Positions 1 to 8,438 of a DNA stretch of 64,000 nt are shown piece after piece (the first letter of the stretch is position 1; every line of letters starts with the position of its first letter). This stretch comes from Phycisphaerales bacterium (GTDB lineage: Bacteria > Planctomycetota > Phycisphaerae > Phycisphaerales > SM1A02): contig JAKVBU010000006.1 of NCBI GenBank assembly GCA_022446885.1, forward strand, positions 62,001 to 126,000. Reading direction: 5' to 3'. The translations under genes were made by a program, and so were the position numbers. Under the pieces are notes generated by a model, which ran no database searches, was not told the origin of the DNA, and saw nothing but the letters and a program-made list of their open reading frames with translations.

Positions 1-395
1 CGATCGATCTGCACGATGAGCGCTCCACCCTCATAGCGATGGGCCGAACCCGTGAGCACGTCACCAACCCGCTTGCCGTACTCATCGAGCAGGCTGACCT
101 TCTCATTCTCGCGGAAGCGCTGGATCATCACCTGCTTGGCGGTCTGGGCGGGGATGCGGCCCAGATCCTCCATCGGGATGAGCTCCTGCGAACCGTCTTC
201 TTCATTCACCCGCCAGAGCTGTATCGAGCCACGGGCTGGATCGATCGTGCAACCAAACGCCTCGGTGTCGAGCGAATTGAAGTGCTTTCGCGCAGCACTG
301 ACCAGCGCCTGCTCAAGGTCTTGAAGCAATAGGTCGCGATCGACTCCGCGGTCGCGGGCGATGGCGTCGATGAATCGGATGAGGTCGGCACTCAT
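1..395 (-). CDS. nusA: Transcription termination/antitermination factor NusA, N-terminal part (cut by window edge)
   Basis: NusA binds RNA polymerase and controls pausing, termination and antitermination. The visible 131 residues match the NusA N-terminal RNAP-binding domain: an opening MSADLIRFIDAIARDRGVD, the helix LEQALVSAARKHF, and then TAKQVMIQRFRENEK and a GDVLTGSAHR stretch that leads into the S1 domain. The KH domains lie beyond position 1. The ATG at 393-395 is preceded by AGGACAG about 8 bases upstream, which fixes the start. It is divergent from dsbD, across about 500 bases. By family synteny infB might follow, but that cannot be seen here. Confidence 0.9.
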   Translation of the reverse strand, partial: MSADLIRFIDAIARDRGVDRDLLLQDLEQALVSAARKHFNSLDTEAFGCTIDPARGSIQLWRVNEEDGSQELIPMEDLGRIPAQTAKQVMIQRFRENEKVSLLDEYGKRVGDVLTGSAHRYEGGALIVQID

Positions 396-500
396 GGGGT
401 CTGTCCTGAATCGCTTGGCCTGATTGAATCAACTGGCCTGAAATTGTCGCCGCCGTGTTCAGCGGCCTGGTTGTCTCCCCCGGACGGGGTCGGTGTTGTC

Positions 501-525
501 GCCCGCCGAAAACGAGACGGCGGGC
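501..525. repeat. Perfect 8-bp stem-loop upstream of nusA
   Basis: GCCCGCCG and CGGCGGGC flank the 9-base loop AAAACGAGA. No T-run follows on either strand, so it does not look like a simple terminator. It lies about 105 bases upstream of the nusA start and could be leader structure or an operator. Confidence 0.5.
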
Positions 526-856
526 CGTGGCCCGTCAAAGGGCGCACACGACCCGCGCCGTGATGACTGGAGTCGCCCCTGATCATTCTGGGGGCGGTGG
601 TCCAGACCCGATCGATCTGTGCGATCGACTTCAGGCCATGGGCCGGCTCCGGTCACGATCCGACACGGATCGCTCTGTCTCCCGAGCACACGCGGCTCGG
701 GCAACGGGATGGAGTGCATCACTCCGCATGGGGGTCAAATTGTCGGTCAATCGACATGCAATCTTCTTCCATACTGGCGGCGGTCCTGGGCCAACCCGAA
801 CGGGGAACAATATCCGCCACGGAAGGGGGCCGCAACCGACAATCCCATAGGCCTCG

Positions 857-862
857 TACACT
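857..862 (+). promoter_or_regulatory. Candidate -10 box for dsbD
   Basis: TACACT. A start of transcription about 7 bases downstream would give a leader of roughly 32 bases that includes the GGAG at 889-892. No good -35 was seen. Confidence 0.3.
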
Positions 863-900
863 GGGCTGTTGGCCCCGCTCTGAGGGCCGGAGAACCCGGT

Positions 901-2901
901 TTGAGCACACTTGCTGCCCTGCTTCTGAGCACGCTGGCGACGACGCCGTTTGGCAACCCATTTGCCCAGCGATCACCCCACACCCAAGACGTGCCGGTGT
1001 TTCGCGACTCTCGCGATCGGGTGGATGTGTCCGTTGAGCAACAACGCAAGCGTGTTGCGCCCGGGCAAGACACCGCCATCGCCGTCATCTTCGATCACGA
1101 CCACGGCTGGCATGTTCATACGAACGACCCACAGGTGCCCGAGGAACTGGGCAGCGCCGACAACTACATCGCCACCCAGATCATCGTGGACCGTGTTGAA
1201 GATGCCCCACTACAAGTCTTCACCAACTTCATCCAGTGGCCAGAGGTGCACGAGGTCGAGGTCGCCTTCGCCGGCACACCTGTGCTCTACGGGGTCTGGG
1301 AAGGTAAGGCTGTCGCGTACGTGCCGATTCGCATCGATCCCGATGCGCCGCTGGGCAAAGCCAGCGTCAGGGTGCACACCGTCTTTCAGGCTTGCGACGA
1401 TCGACAGTGTGAAGCGCCAACACCTTCGCCACCTGGGCCTCGCAGTGAGCCGTCGGAGAAGTGGCTCGAGACAGGCATCGATGTGACGTTTGACATCGTC
1501 TCGCTGGAGACACTGGCTGCGACCCCGGGGGCTGAAGATGAACCGCGGGTGTTCAAGGACTTCGACGAGACTGTCTTCGGTCGCATGGTGCCGCCGTCAA
1601 GCCCTTGGCTGATCATGTTGCTTACGGCGTTGGTGGGAGGATTCCTGCTCAACCTGACGCCCTGCGTGCTGCCGGTGATCCCGTTGAAGATCATGGCGAT
1701 TGCAAACTCATCACACTCGGCGGCACGCACGCTCACGCTTGGTGTGTCCATGACGCTCGGGGTGATCGCGTTTTGGATCGGCATCGGGTTGGCGATCGCG
1801 CTCGTCACCGGATTTGGCGCGAGCAATCAGCTCTTCCAATACCCGTGGTTCACGATCGGCGTGGGGGTGATCATCGCCGCCATGGCGGTGGGCATGTGCG
1901 GGCTGTTCACAGTTCGGCTCCCGTCGGCGGTGTACATGGTGACACCCAAGCACGACACGCTGACGGGCTCATTCCTGTTCGGCATCATGACGGCGGTATT
2001 GAGCACCCCCTGCACCGCACCGTTCATGGGCGGGGCAATGGCCTGGGCCCTGAAGGAGTCAACTGTCATCGTGCTGGTGACCTTCACAGCCATCGGTGTA
2101 GGCATGGCGATGCCCTATCTGGTACTGGCCATGTTCCCGAAACTGACCGACCGCATGCCCAAGGCAGGCCCGGCCAGTGAACTCATCAAGCAAGTGCTCG
2201 GCGGACTCATGCTGGCCGCCGCCGCCTACTTCGTCGGCGTGGGCATGAGCGGCATGTTCATCACGCCACCTGAACCACCCAGCCGTGCCTACTTCTGGGT
2301 GGTCGCAGGCATTCTGATCCTCACGGCACTGTGGTTAGGTTGGCGTGTCTGGCAACTCACGGCCACGGCGGCGCCGAAGAAGGAGATGCAGACGCACAAG
2401 CCCGTGGACCTGACGTTGCCACGCCATGCGCTGCGTTGGCGGGCCATCGGCACCGTGCTCTCGCTGGCGATCGTGGCAGGATCGATCCTGGGTGCACTGG
2501 CCCTCACCGATAAGGGGCCGATCAAGTGGGTCTACTACCTGCCCGATCGATTCGAGACCGCCCTTCAGGATGGCGATGTGGTCGTGCTGGAATTCACTGC
2601 CGAGTGGTGCCTCAATTGCAAGGCACTCGAGGAGACGGTGCTGGCGAGCGAGTCGGTGTACACCGTGCTCAATGGGCCCGGCGTCGTACCCATGAAGATC
2701 GATCTCACAGGCGACAATGAAGCCGGCCGCGCCATGTTGCACGAGGTAGGTCGCCACCAGATTCCGCTCATCGTGGTCTTCGCACCCGACGGCGAGGAGG
2801 TCTTCAAAGCCGACTTCTACACGTCTGGACAAGTGCTCAAGGCGATCGAAGAAGCAGGCGGGCCTTCCGCAGCGGCCCCGCAAACAGCTGACGCAGTCTG
2901 A
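901..2901 (+). CDS. dsbD: Thiol:disulfide interchange protein DsbD
   Basis: DsbD passes electrons from cytoplasmic thioredoxin through the inner membrane to periplasmic thiol proteins. All three parts are visible in 666 residues. The periplasmic alpha domain has the cysteine pair CDDRQC (about 165/170). The eight-helix CcdA-like core has LNLTPCVLPVIPLK (Cys about 254) and STPCTAPF (Cys about 371). The C-terminal thioredoxin domain has WCLNC (570/573). I chose TTG at 901 because GGAG sits 8 bases upstream and the first residues then form a signal peptide ending near NPFA. Upstream in-frame starts would add a non-signal extension. It converges with the next gene with no spacer: the two stops together read TGATCA. 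Confidence 0.9.
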   Translation: MSTLAALLLSTLATTPFGNPFAQRSPHTQDVPVFRDSRDRVDVSVEQQRKRVAPGQDTAIAVIFDHDHGWHVHTNDPQVPEELGSADNYIATQIIVDRVEDAPLQVFTNFIQWPEVHEVEVAFAGTPVLYGVWEGKAVAYVPIRIDPDAPLGKASVRVHTVFQACDDRQCEAPTPSPPGPRSEPSEKWLETGIDVTFDIVSLETLAATPGAEDEPRVFKDFDETVFGRMVPPSSPWLIMLLTALVGGFLLNLTPCVLPVIPLKIMAIANSSHSAARTLTLGVSMTLGVIAFWIGIGLAIALVTGFGASNQLFQYPWFTIGVGVIIAAMAVGMCGLFTVRLPSAVYMVTPKHDTLTGSFLFGIMTAVLSTPCTAPFMGGAMAWALKESTVIVLVTFTAIGVGMAMPYLVLAMFPKLTDRMPKAGPASELIKQVLGGLMLAAAAYFVGVGMSGMFITPPEPPSRAYFWVVAGILILTALWLGWRVWQLTATAAPKKEMQTHKPVDLTLPRHALRWRAIGTVLSLAIVAGSILGALALTDKGPIKWVYYLPDRFETALQDGDVVVLEFTAEWCLNCKALEETVLASESVYTVLNGPGVVPMKIDLTGDNEAGRAMLHEVGRHQIPLIVVFAPDGEEVFKADFYTSGQVLKAIEEAGGPSAAAPQTADAV

Positions 2902-3486
2902 TCAACTCCCGCTGGGCACATGAGCGTTCGGATCCACTACGCCACAGGGCATGGACCGAAGTACGTCGAGCGCAGCATCCGGGTGGTTGGTGACGCGATA
3001 GAGCGTCCGCACCGACTCGCGAACCAGATTGCGAGCGATCAAGTCGTCGAGCATCGCTGAGAGCGACGCCAGCCCGTCATCGATGTCCACCAGCACGATG
3101 GGTGTGCCGTGATCGCCGAGTTGCCGACCGACGATCGCCTCGAAGAACTCCTCCATCGTCCCGAGCCCGCCTGGCAGCACAAGTAGCCCGTCGGCCAGAT
3201 CGAGGAGACGGCGACGCCGCTGCTGCATTGTCTCGACCACTTCGAGTTCGTCACACCCTTCCCACCCCTGCTCCATCGCAAGGAGTTTCGATGTGATGAC
3301 TCCGTGAACCCGTGCCCCGGCCGCCTTCGCTGCAGCTGAAACGGTGCCCATCAGGCCGATAGAACCCCCTCCGTAGACCAACTCGAGCCCCGCTGCTCCA
3401 ATCGCCGAGCCGATGCGAGCGGCAGCCTCATGCGTCGTGTCGGGCAGACGGGTGGATGAAGCGCAATAGACGGTGATGCGTTGCAC
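2902..3486 (-). CDS. LOG family protein (nucleoside 5'-monophosphate phosphoribohydrolase)
   Basis: 194 residues of the Rossmann-like LOG/TIGR00730 family, whose members release the base from cytokinin or nucleoside monophosphates. The diagnostic motifs are present: ELVYGGGSIGLMG near residue 35-47 and the catalytic PGGLGTMEEFFE near 105. The start is GTG, with no clear Shine-Dalgarno but a -10-like TACGTT 8 bases upstream, so the mRNA may be leaderless. It is divergent from lpxI. The real substrate in this organism is unknown. Confidence 0.85.
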   Translation of the reverse strand: MQRITVYCASSTRLPDTTHEAAARIGSAIGAAGLELVYGGGSIGLMGTVSAAAKAAGARVHGVITSKLLAMEQGWEGCDELEVVETMQQRRRRLLDLADGLLVLPGGLGTMEEFFEAIVGRQLGDHGTPIVLVDIDDGLASLSAMLDDLIARNLVRESVRTLYRVTNHPDAALDVLRSMPCGVVDPNAHVPSGS

Positions 3487-3494
3487 GGGGCCAA

Positions 3495-3500
3495 AACGTA
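3495..3500 (-). promoter_or_regulatory. -10-like box directly before the LOG gene
   Basis: TACGTT on the minus strand, with 8 bases to the GTG start. One of the set that suggests leaderless transcripts. Confidence 0.4.
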
Positions 3501-3521
3501 CACGCTGGCGCCCAACATGGT

Positions 3522-3527
3522 CATACT
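3522..3527 (+). promoter_or_regulatory. -10-like box directly before lpxI
   Basis: CATACT with 6 bases to the ATG; no Shine-Dalgarno is visible. The first base departs from TANNNT. Confidence 0.35.
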
Positions 3528-3533
3528 GCGGCC

Positions 3534-4370
3534 ATGTCCGAGACCGTCATAGGACTGATCGCCGGAGAAGGCGCGCTACCGCTGCTGGTGGCCAAAGGCA
3601 TGCGTCGCCGTGGGCATCGCGTGGTCTGTGTGGCCTTTCGAGGGCACGCCCACGAGGCACTTGAAGCGTCGTGCGATCAGTTTGCTCAGGTCTCGCTCTA
3701 TCGGCCCGGTGGGTGGATCAGGCGACTACGGCGGTGGGGTGCCCATGAAGCGGTCATGGTTGGTCGAGTAGCGAAGACGCGGATGCATGATCGCTGGCGG
3801 CTCGTTCGTGACCTTCCAGACTGGCGGGCGATACGCCTGTGGTATCGTCGCCTACGCCATGACCGCCGCGACCGCGCCGTTCTTGCCGCGGTGGCCGAAG
3901 AGTTGGAGCGTGGCGGAGTATCACTCATCGACTCGACGACGCACATTCCCGAACACATGGCATCGACCGGACGAATGGGCCGCGTCGAACCATCGGCCAT
4001 GCACCTGGCCGACATCGATCTTGGCTGGCCGCTGGTGCAGTCTTCGGCTGATCTTGGCGTGGGCCAATCGATGGCGATACGTGAAGGCGACGTCATCGCG
4101 GTCGAAGCCGTCGAAGGTACTGCAGCCATGATCGAACGGGCCGGCTCATTGTGCCCCCGACGTGGTTGGACACTGCTCAAGACAGCGGCCAATGATCACG
4201 ATCTGCGGGCCGACGTGCCGACCATTGGCGTCGAGACAGTTGATCAACTCACGCGGGCCGGCGCCGGCGCAATCGCGATTGGCACCGGCCGGGTCATTCT
4301 GCTCGACCGTGATGCTGTCATCGCCGCCTGTGACGAGGCAGGCATCGCCATCATCGGCGTAGGCGAATGA
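3534..4370 (+). CDS. lpxI: UDP-2,3-diacylglucosamine diphosphatase LpxI
   Basis: LpxI (formerly DUF1009) cleaves UDP-2,3-diacylglucosamine to lipid X and UMP in lipid A synthesis and replaces LpxH in some bacteria. The 278 residues start with the family signature IGLIAGEGALPLLVA. They contain MVGRVAKTRM and end with the second-domain pattern TIGVETVDQLTRAGAGA followed by AIGTGRVILLDRD. It shares ATGA with the next gene, so the two are probably translationally coupled. Together with the LpxL-type acyltransferase at 32268 it implies that this organism makes a lipid A-like outer leaflet. Confidence 0.88.
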   Translation: MSETVIGLIAGEGALPLLVAKGMRRRGHRVVCVAFRGHAHEALEASCDQFAQVSLYRPGGWIRRLRRWGAHEAVMVGRVAKTRMHDRWRLVRDLPDWRAIRLWYRRLRHDRRDRAVLAAVAEELERGGVSLIDSTTHIPEHMASTGRMGRVEPSAMHLADIDLGWPLVQSSADLGVGQSMAIREGDVIAVEAVEGTAAMIERAGSLCPRRGWTLLKTAANDHDLRADVPTIGVETVDQLTRAGAGAIAIGTGRVILLDRDAVIAACDEAGIAIIGVGE

Positions 4371-4969
4371 GTGGCGACAAGCGATTCGTCTCACGTGCGG
4401 GCGAGAAGCTGGACCACGCCCTGAACGAGTTCGATCTCGATGTGACAGACCGCAGGTGTGCCGATCTGGGCTGCAATATAGGAGGCTTCACCGACGTCCT
4501 TCTGCAGCGAGGCGCGGCCTCGGTGATCGCTGTGGACACCGGCTATGGCACACTGGCCTGGACCTTGAGGCAGGATGATCGCGTGGACGTACGTGAGCGC
4601 ACGAATGCCCTGCATACAGAGCCGCCCGACGGGGGTGTCGACTTTGTGGCTGTGGATCTGGGATGGACACCCCAGCACCGGGCCATACCAGCCGCAATCC
4701 AGTGGCTCGCCCCGGGGGCTGACATCGTGACGTTGGTCAAGCCTCATTACGAGTTGGACGAATCACAGCGTCGATCGCACCTGAAACAAGGCGCGCTCGA
4801 CGATGAGATGGCCGACATGATCGTGACAAAGACCGCCGCAGAAATGGCCGGTTTGGGCCTTCAGGTGATGGGTCGAACCTGGTCGCCAATTCGGGGGTCG
4901 AAGAGCTCCAAGGGAGGGCGACTGGGCAACCGGGAAGCACTCCTCCATCTGCGCGCCAAGACGGCCTGA
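4367..4969 (+). CDS. TlyA/FtsJ-type rRNA ribose methyltransferase lacking the S4 domain
   Basis: 200 residues of a SAM-dependent methyltransferase. FVSRAGEKLDHALNEFDLDV and CADLGCNIGGFTDVLLQRG correspond to the TlyA core, with the SAM loop DLGCNIGG. AVDTGYGTLAWTLR and ERTNA follow, then TLVKPHYE. Classical TlyA (about 270 residues) begins with an S4 RNA-binding domain; here the protein starts directly at the catalytic domain. The ATG overlaps the lpxI stop, so the short form is not an artefact of a missed upstream start. It probably methylates a ribose 2'-OH in rRNA, but the target is not inferable. Confidence 0.8.
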   Translation: MSGDKRFVSRAGEKLDHALNEFDLDVTDRRCADLGCNIGGFTDVLLQRGAASVIAVDTGYGTLAWTLRQDDRVDVRERTNALHTEPPDGGVDFVAVDLGWTPQHRAIPAAIQWLAPGADIVTLVKPHYELDESQRRSHLKQGALDDEMADMIVTKTAAEMAGLGLQVMGRTWSPIRGSKSSKGGRLGNREALLHLRAKTA

Positions 4970-4974
4970 ATAGG

Positions 4975-4980
4975 TACAAT
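4975..4980 (+). promoter_or_regulatory. Candidate -10 box for gyrA
   Basis: TACAAT, 29 bases before the gyrA ATG. It would give a short leader that contains GGAG at 992-995 of the 4981 line (positions 4992-4995). Confidence 0.35.
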
Positions 4981-5009
4981 GGCTCGCTGCTGGAGCCCCC
5001 CTATCACGC

Positions 5010-7604
5010 ATGGCAAATGACGACTCAGCACGCCCTGAAGACGCAACGCGCCCGGACAATCTTGGCACGGTTGTTGAGCAGGAAATCGAACGGGAACTGC
5101 ACGACAGTTACCTGACTTATGCCATGTCCACCATTACGGACAGGGCTCTGCCGGACGTACGTGACGGCCTCAAGCCTTCTCAGCGCCGCATTCTTGTTGC
5201 GATGCATGATCTGAATCTGCAACCGGGTCGTAAGCATCGAAAGTGCGCCAAGATCGCGGGCGACACCTCCGGCAATTACCACCCGCACGGTGAGTCGGTC
5301 ATCTACCCGACCCTGGTCAATCTCGGCCAAGACTGGAAGATGCGGGTGCCGCTGGTAGACAAGCAGGGCAACTTCGGATCGATCGATGGCGACCCCCCTG
5401 CTGCTATGCGTTACACCGAAGCTCGCTTCACCTCTGCCGCAACGGAGATGTTGGCGGACATCAAGTACGAGACCGTCGAATTCCAAGCCAACTACGACGA
5501 GACTCGGGCTGAGCCGACTGTGCTGCCGGCACGGTTCCCGAACCTGCTGGTCAATGGATCCAACGGCATCGCGGTAGGCATGGCCTGTTCAATGCCGCCG
5601 CACAACGTCTCGGAAGTGTGCGACGCGATCATTCGCGTGATTGACGAACCGGACATCGATCTGATGTCCTTGATGGAGGTGATTCCCGGCCCCGACTTCC
5701 CCACCGGCGGGGTCATCGTGGGTCGCAGCGGCATAGCCCGGGCCTATGCGGGTGGTCGCGGTCGGATCATGCTTCGGGGTGTCGTGCACCAGGAGACCAT
5801 CGGTGGTCGAGAGTGCCTGGTCATCGACGAGATCCCCTATCAGGTGGTGCAGAACAACCTGATCGAAAAGATCGTAGACGCTGTGAAAGTCGGCCGTCTT
5901 GACGGCGTCTCCGATGTAAAGAACTTCTCCGGCAAGAAGCACCGCACCCGAATCGTGGTGCAACTCAAGCGTGGCGCCGATCCAGACGTGGTCGAACGTC
6001 AGCTGTTCCGCTTCACGCCACTGCAGAGCACAGTCTCGATCATCAACATCGCCCTCGATCGCGGCAGGCCCCGAACCATGGGGCTGAGGCAGTTGATCGA
6101 CCGGTTTGTCGATCACCGTATTGACGTCATCCGACGTCGAACCGAGCACCTGCTGCGAGAGGCCCGAAAGTCGGCCCATCGGCTCGAAGGCCTCATTCTC
6201 GCGGTTTGCGACATTGATGAGGTCATCGCCCTGATTCGAGCGTCGCGAACGCGCGACGAGGCGATCCAGCGGCTCATGGCCCGCCGATTCGTCATCGGCG
6301 GCGATCACCCGCATGCGGCTCGGATACCCGGCCGTTTGCTCGAGGCCGCCGGCGGCGAGGGCGTGGCGCTGACACGCGTGCAGGCTGATGCGATCGGCGC
6401 ATTGCGGCTGATTCAACTCGTCAGTCTTGAGATCGAGAAGCTCGTGGATGAGTACACCGCCTTGGTCGAGAAGATCGCCGAGTACGAAGCGATTCTCGGA
6501 GACCAGCAGCGGGTGCTGCAGATGATCCGCGAAGACTGCCTCGAACTGAAGAGCCGCTACGGCAGCGACCGGGCCACGTCGATCATTGACGATGAAGAAG
6601 GCTCTGACGACGTAGGCGACCTCATTCCCGAGCATGATGTGGTCTTCACCATGTCACACCGGGGATACGTCAAGCGACTGCCACTGGACACCTATCGCGA
6701 ACAAGGCCGCGGCGGCGTTGGCATTAGAGGCGCCGCCAAGAGCGAAGACGACTTCCCCGAGCACATCATCTCGGCCTCGTCGCACGATGATCTGCTGTGT
6801 TTCACGGGGCTCGGCCGCGTCTTCCGCATCAAGATGTGGCAGGTGCCCGAAGGTACGCGCACCGGCCGTGGTCGATCCATCGCAAATGTGCTCCGCCTAC
6901 GCGAGAACGAACACCCGGTTGCATTCCTGGCGATCCCTGACTTCGAAAAGGGGGAAGACTTCCTCCTCTTCTCCACAAAGCGGGGCAAAGTAAAACGAAC
7001 CGCCTTGCGTGACTATCGCAATGTGAACGTTGCCGGCATCAACGCCATCAATCTCAATGAGGGCGACGGCCTCGTCGGTGTCATCAAGACATCCAGCAGC
7101 GACGATGTCATTCTCGCCACCGCCACAGGCATGTCGATCCGCTTCAATGAGAACGATGCCCGCGTCATGGGGCGATCCGCCGCCGGCGTCAAGGGCATCG
7201 ACCTCAGTGAGGGCGATGAGGTCATCGGGATCGTGCGTGCCGAAGAAGGCCGCGACCTGCTCACCATCACCGAGCAGGGATATGGCAAGCGCACCGACAT
7301 GGGTGAGTATCTGGTCCACAAGGAAGACGGCTCCACCCGACCCCAGTCCCGTGGCGGCAAGGGCCGTCGCGACATTCGCACGGATGGCCGAAACGGCCCT
7401 GTGGTGGCCATTCGCCGGGCAGATGACGACTTTGGTCTCGTACTGGCCTCTGAACAAGGCATGCTGGTTCGAATTCCAATGGACTCGGTGAGTCGCATCG
7501 GACGCAATACCATGGGCGTGCGACTAGTCAAACTTCGCGAGGGAGACCGACTGGTCGCCGCCGCCATCACCGAGACGTCCACCGAGGACGACAACAAGGA
7601 CTGA
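5010..7604 (+). CDS. gyrA: DNA gyrase subunit A
   Basis: GyrA cuts and reseals DNA to introduce negative supercoils with GyrB. The length is 864 residues, close to the usual 875. The breakage-reunion domain contains AAMRYTEAR with the catalytic Tyr135. In the quinolone region HPHGESVIYPT, Ser96 aligns with E. coli Ser83 and Pro100 with Asp87. The C-terminal pinwheel carries a GyrA box, QSRGGKG, near residue 779, which separates gyrase from topoisomerase IV ParC. A long tail, EDDNKD, follows. No gyrB is nearby. The STAS gene starts 4 bases after its stop. Confidence 0.95.
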   Translation: MANDDSARPEDATRPDNLGTVVEQEIERELHDSYLTYAMSTITDRALPDVRDGLKPSQRRILVAMHDLNLQPGRKHRKCAKIAGDTSGNYHPHGESVIYPTLVNLGQDWKMRVPLVDKQGNFGSIDGDPPAAMRYTEARFTSAATEMLADIKYETVEFQANYDETRAEPTVLPARFPNLLVNGSNGIAVGMACSMPPHNVSEVCDAIIRVIDEPDIDLMSLMEVIPGPDFPTGGVIVGRSGIARAYAGGRGRIMLRGVVHQETIGGRECLVIDEIPYQVVQNNLIEKIVDAVKVGRLDGVSDVKNFSGKKHRTRIVVQLKRGADPDVVERQLFRFTPLQSTVSIINIALDRGRPRTMGLRQLIDRFVDHRIDVIRRRTEHLLREARKSAHRLEGLILAVCDIDEVIALIRASRTRDEAIQRLMARRFVIGGDHPHAARIPGRLLEAAGGEGVALTRVQADAIGALRLIQLVSLEIEKLVDEYTALVEKIAEYEAILGDQQRVLQMIREDCLELKSRYGSDRATSIIDDEEGSDDVGDLIPEHDVVFTMSHRGYVKRLPLDTYREQGRGGVGIRGAAKSEDDFPEHIISASSHDDLLCFTGLGRVFRIKMWQVPEGTRTGRGRSIANVLRLRENEHPVAFLAIPDFEKGEDFLLFSTKRGKVKRTALRDYRNVNVAGINAINLNEGDGLVGVIKTSSSDDVILATATGMSIRFNENDARVMGRSAAGVKGIDLSEGDEVIGIVRAEEGRDLLTITEQGYGKRTDMGEYLVHKEDGSTRPQSRGGKGRRDIRTDGRNGPVVAIRRADDDFGLVLASEQGMLVRIPMDSVSRIGRNTMGVRLVKLREGDRLVAAAITETSTEDDNKD

Positions 7605-7608
7605 CCCC

Positions 7609-7962
7609 ATGCCGCTGAACGCCTGGTCGGAACAGATCACAATCGCAGAGCTCTCCGATGAACCGATGTTCTCGGAAGAGATGGACATGCTGGCCGCACG
7701 CTTGGATGAGCAACGCCACTCCGGCGATGACACCGTGCCAAACGTCATCATCGATCTCTCGCAGGTGGCCAGTGTGAATTCATCGAATCTTGGCGCCATG
7801 CTTCGGCTCAGGAAGACACTGATCAGCGCCAAGAGCCGGATGCTGGTGTGCCGGGTCAATGACGGCGTCTGGACGGCGATGATCGCCACAGGGCTCGATC
7901 GGGTGTTTGACTTCACCGAGGACGCCACCACGGCGCTCGCCACGTTGCAGTTGGACCTCTGA
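7609..7962 (+). CDS. STAS-domain protein (anti-sigma factor antagonist-like)
   Basis: 117 residues forming one STAS fold: a beta strand NVIIDLSQVASVNSSNLGAM followed by LRLRKTL. The VNSSNLG segment aligns with the DSSGLG phosphorylation loop of SpoIIAA-type antagonists, so Ser near residue 63 could be the regulatory phosphorylation site. Such proteins bind an anti-sigma kinase or partner-switch elsewhere. No serine kinase or phosphatase partner lies nearby. It sits between gyrA and exbD in the same direction and may be cotranscribed with them. Confidence 0.75.
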   Translation: MPLNAWSEQITIAELSDEPMFSEEMDMLAARLDEQRHSGDDTVPNVIIDLSQVASVNSSNLGAMLRLRKTLISAKSRMLVCRVNDGVWTAMIATGLDRVFDFTEDATTALATLQLDL

Positions 7963-7982
7963 TCCGACAAGAGGGTTGCACC

Positions 7983-8438
7983 ATGATCAAGGTGAGGCGA
8001 CAGGAAGCCGATCTCCGCATCGAGATGATGCCGTTGATCGACGTGATTTTCCTGATCCTCACCTTCTTCCTGTACGCCATGGTGCTCATGGTGCGGGTGG
8101 ACATGGTTCCGGTGCCAATGGAAGAGTACGCCTCGGGTGAAGCGCCGGAGCAGGCCCCCGCGCTGGGCGTTGTGCTTCGAACTGACGGCACGATCCACGT
8201 CGGGCAGAACGAAGTGGCAATGGTCGACATCGAGTCCGCCCTGCGCAACGCCGTTGATGCCTCGCCCGACACCGCCATTTATCTGGTGCTCGAGGAAGGT
8301 TCGTCGGACATTGACCGAGGGCCACTGCTGACCGAGCTCTGGGACCGAGTGCGTAAGGCCGGCATTGAGATCCGACTGGTCGGTCGGCCGGCGCCTGAGT
8401 CTGGAAACGTCGAACTTCCACCGGTCCCAACGCCGTGA
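7983..8438 (+). CDS. exbD: ExbD/TolR-type biopolymer transport protein
   Basis: 151 residues: a short cytoplasmic N-terminus, one membrane helix and a periplasmic domain. The helix begins MPLIDVIFLILTFF, which carries the conserved membrane Asp that uses the proton gradient in ExbD/TolR/MotB motors. The periplasmic part has the LRTDGTIHVG and LLTELWDRVRKAGI elements of the family. It overlaps the TonB-like gene by GTGA. An ExbB/TolQ partner, which ExbD needs for a motor, is not in this window. Confidence 0.85.
   Translation: MIKVRRQEADLRIEMMPLIDVIFLILTFFLYAMVLMVRVDMVPVPMEEYASGEAPEQAPALGVVLRTDGTIHVGQNEVAMVDIESALRNAVDASPDTAIYLVLEEGSSDIDRGPLLTELWDRVRKAGIEIRLVGRPAPESGNVELPPVPTP

Larger units (their letters stand above)
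396..900. other. Long nusA/dsbD divergent intergenic region
   Basis: About 500 bases without a convincing gene. Reading frames here lack family signatures and a plausible ribosome site. I see no tRNA cloverleaf. The region holds one perfect hairpin (501-525) and a -10-like TACACT (857-862) for dsbD. It should also carry the nusA promoter, which I could not place. Confidence 0.5.

Noticed and set aside
619-900. N-terminal extension of DsbD from an upstream ATG
   Set aside because: The extension is not a signal peptide, while TTG 901 has GGAG at proper distance and starts a signal peptide.
5589-6635. A 348-codon open frame on the minus strand inside gyrA
   Set aside because: It is antisense to a clear GyrA domain, lacks any family motif, and GC-rich codon bias makes long antisense frames common here.
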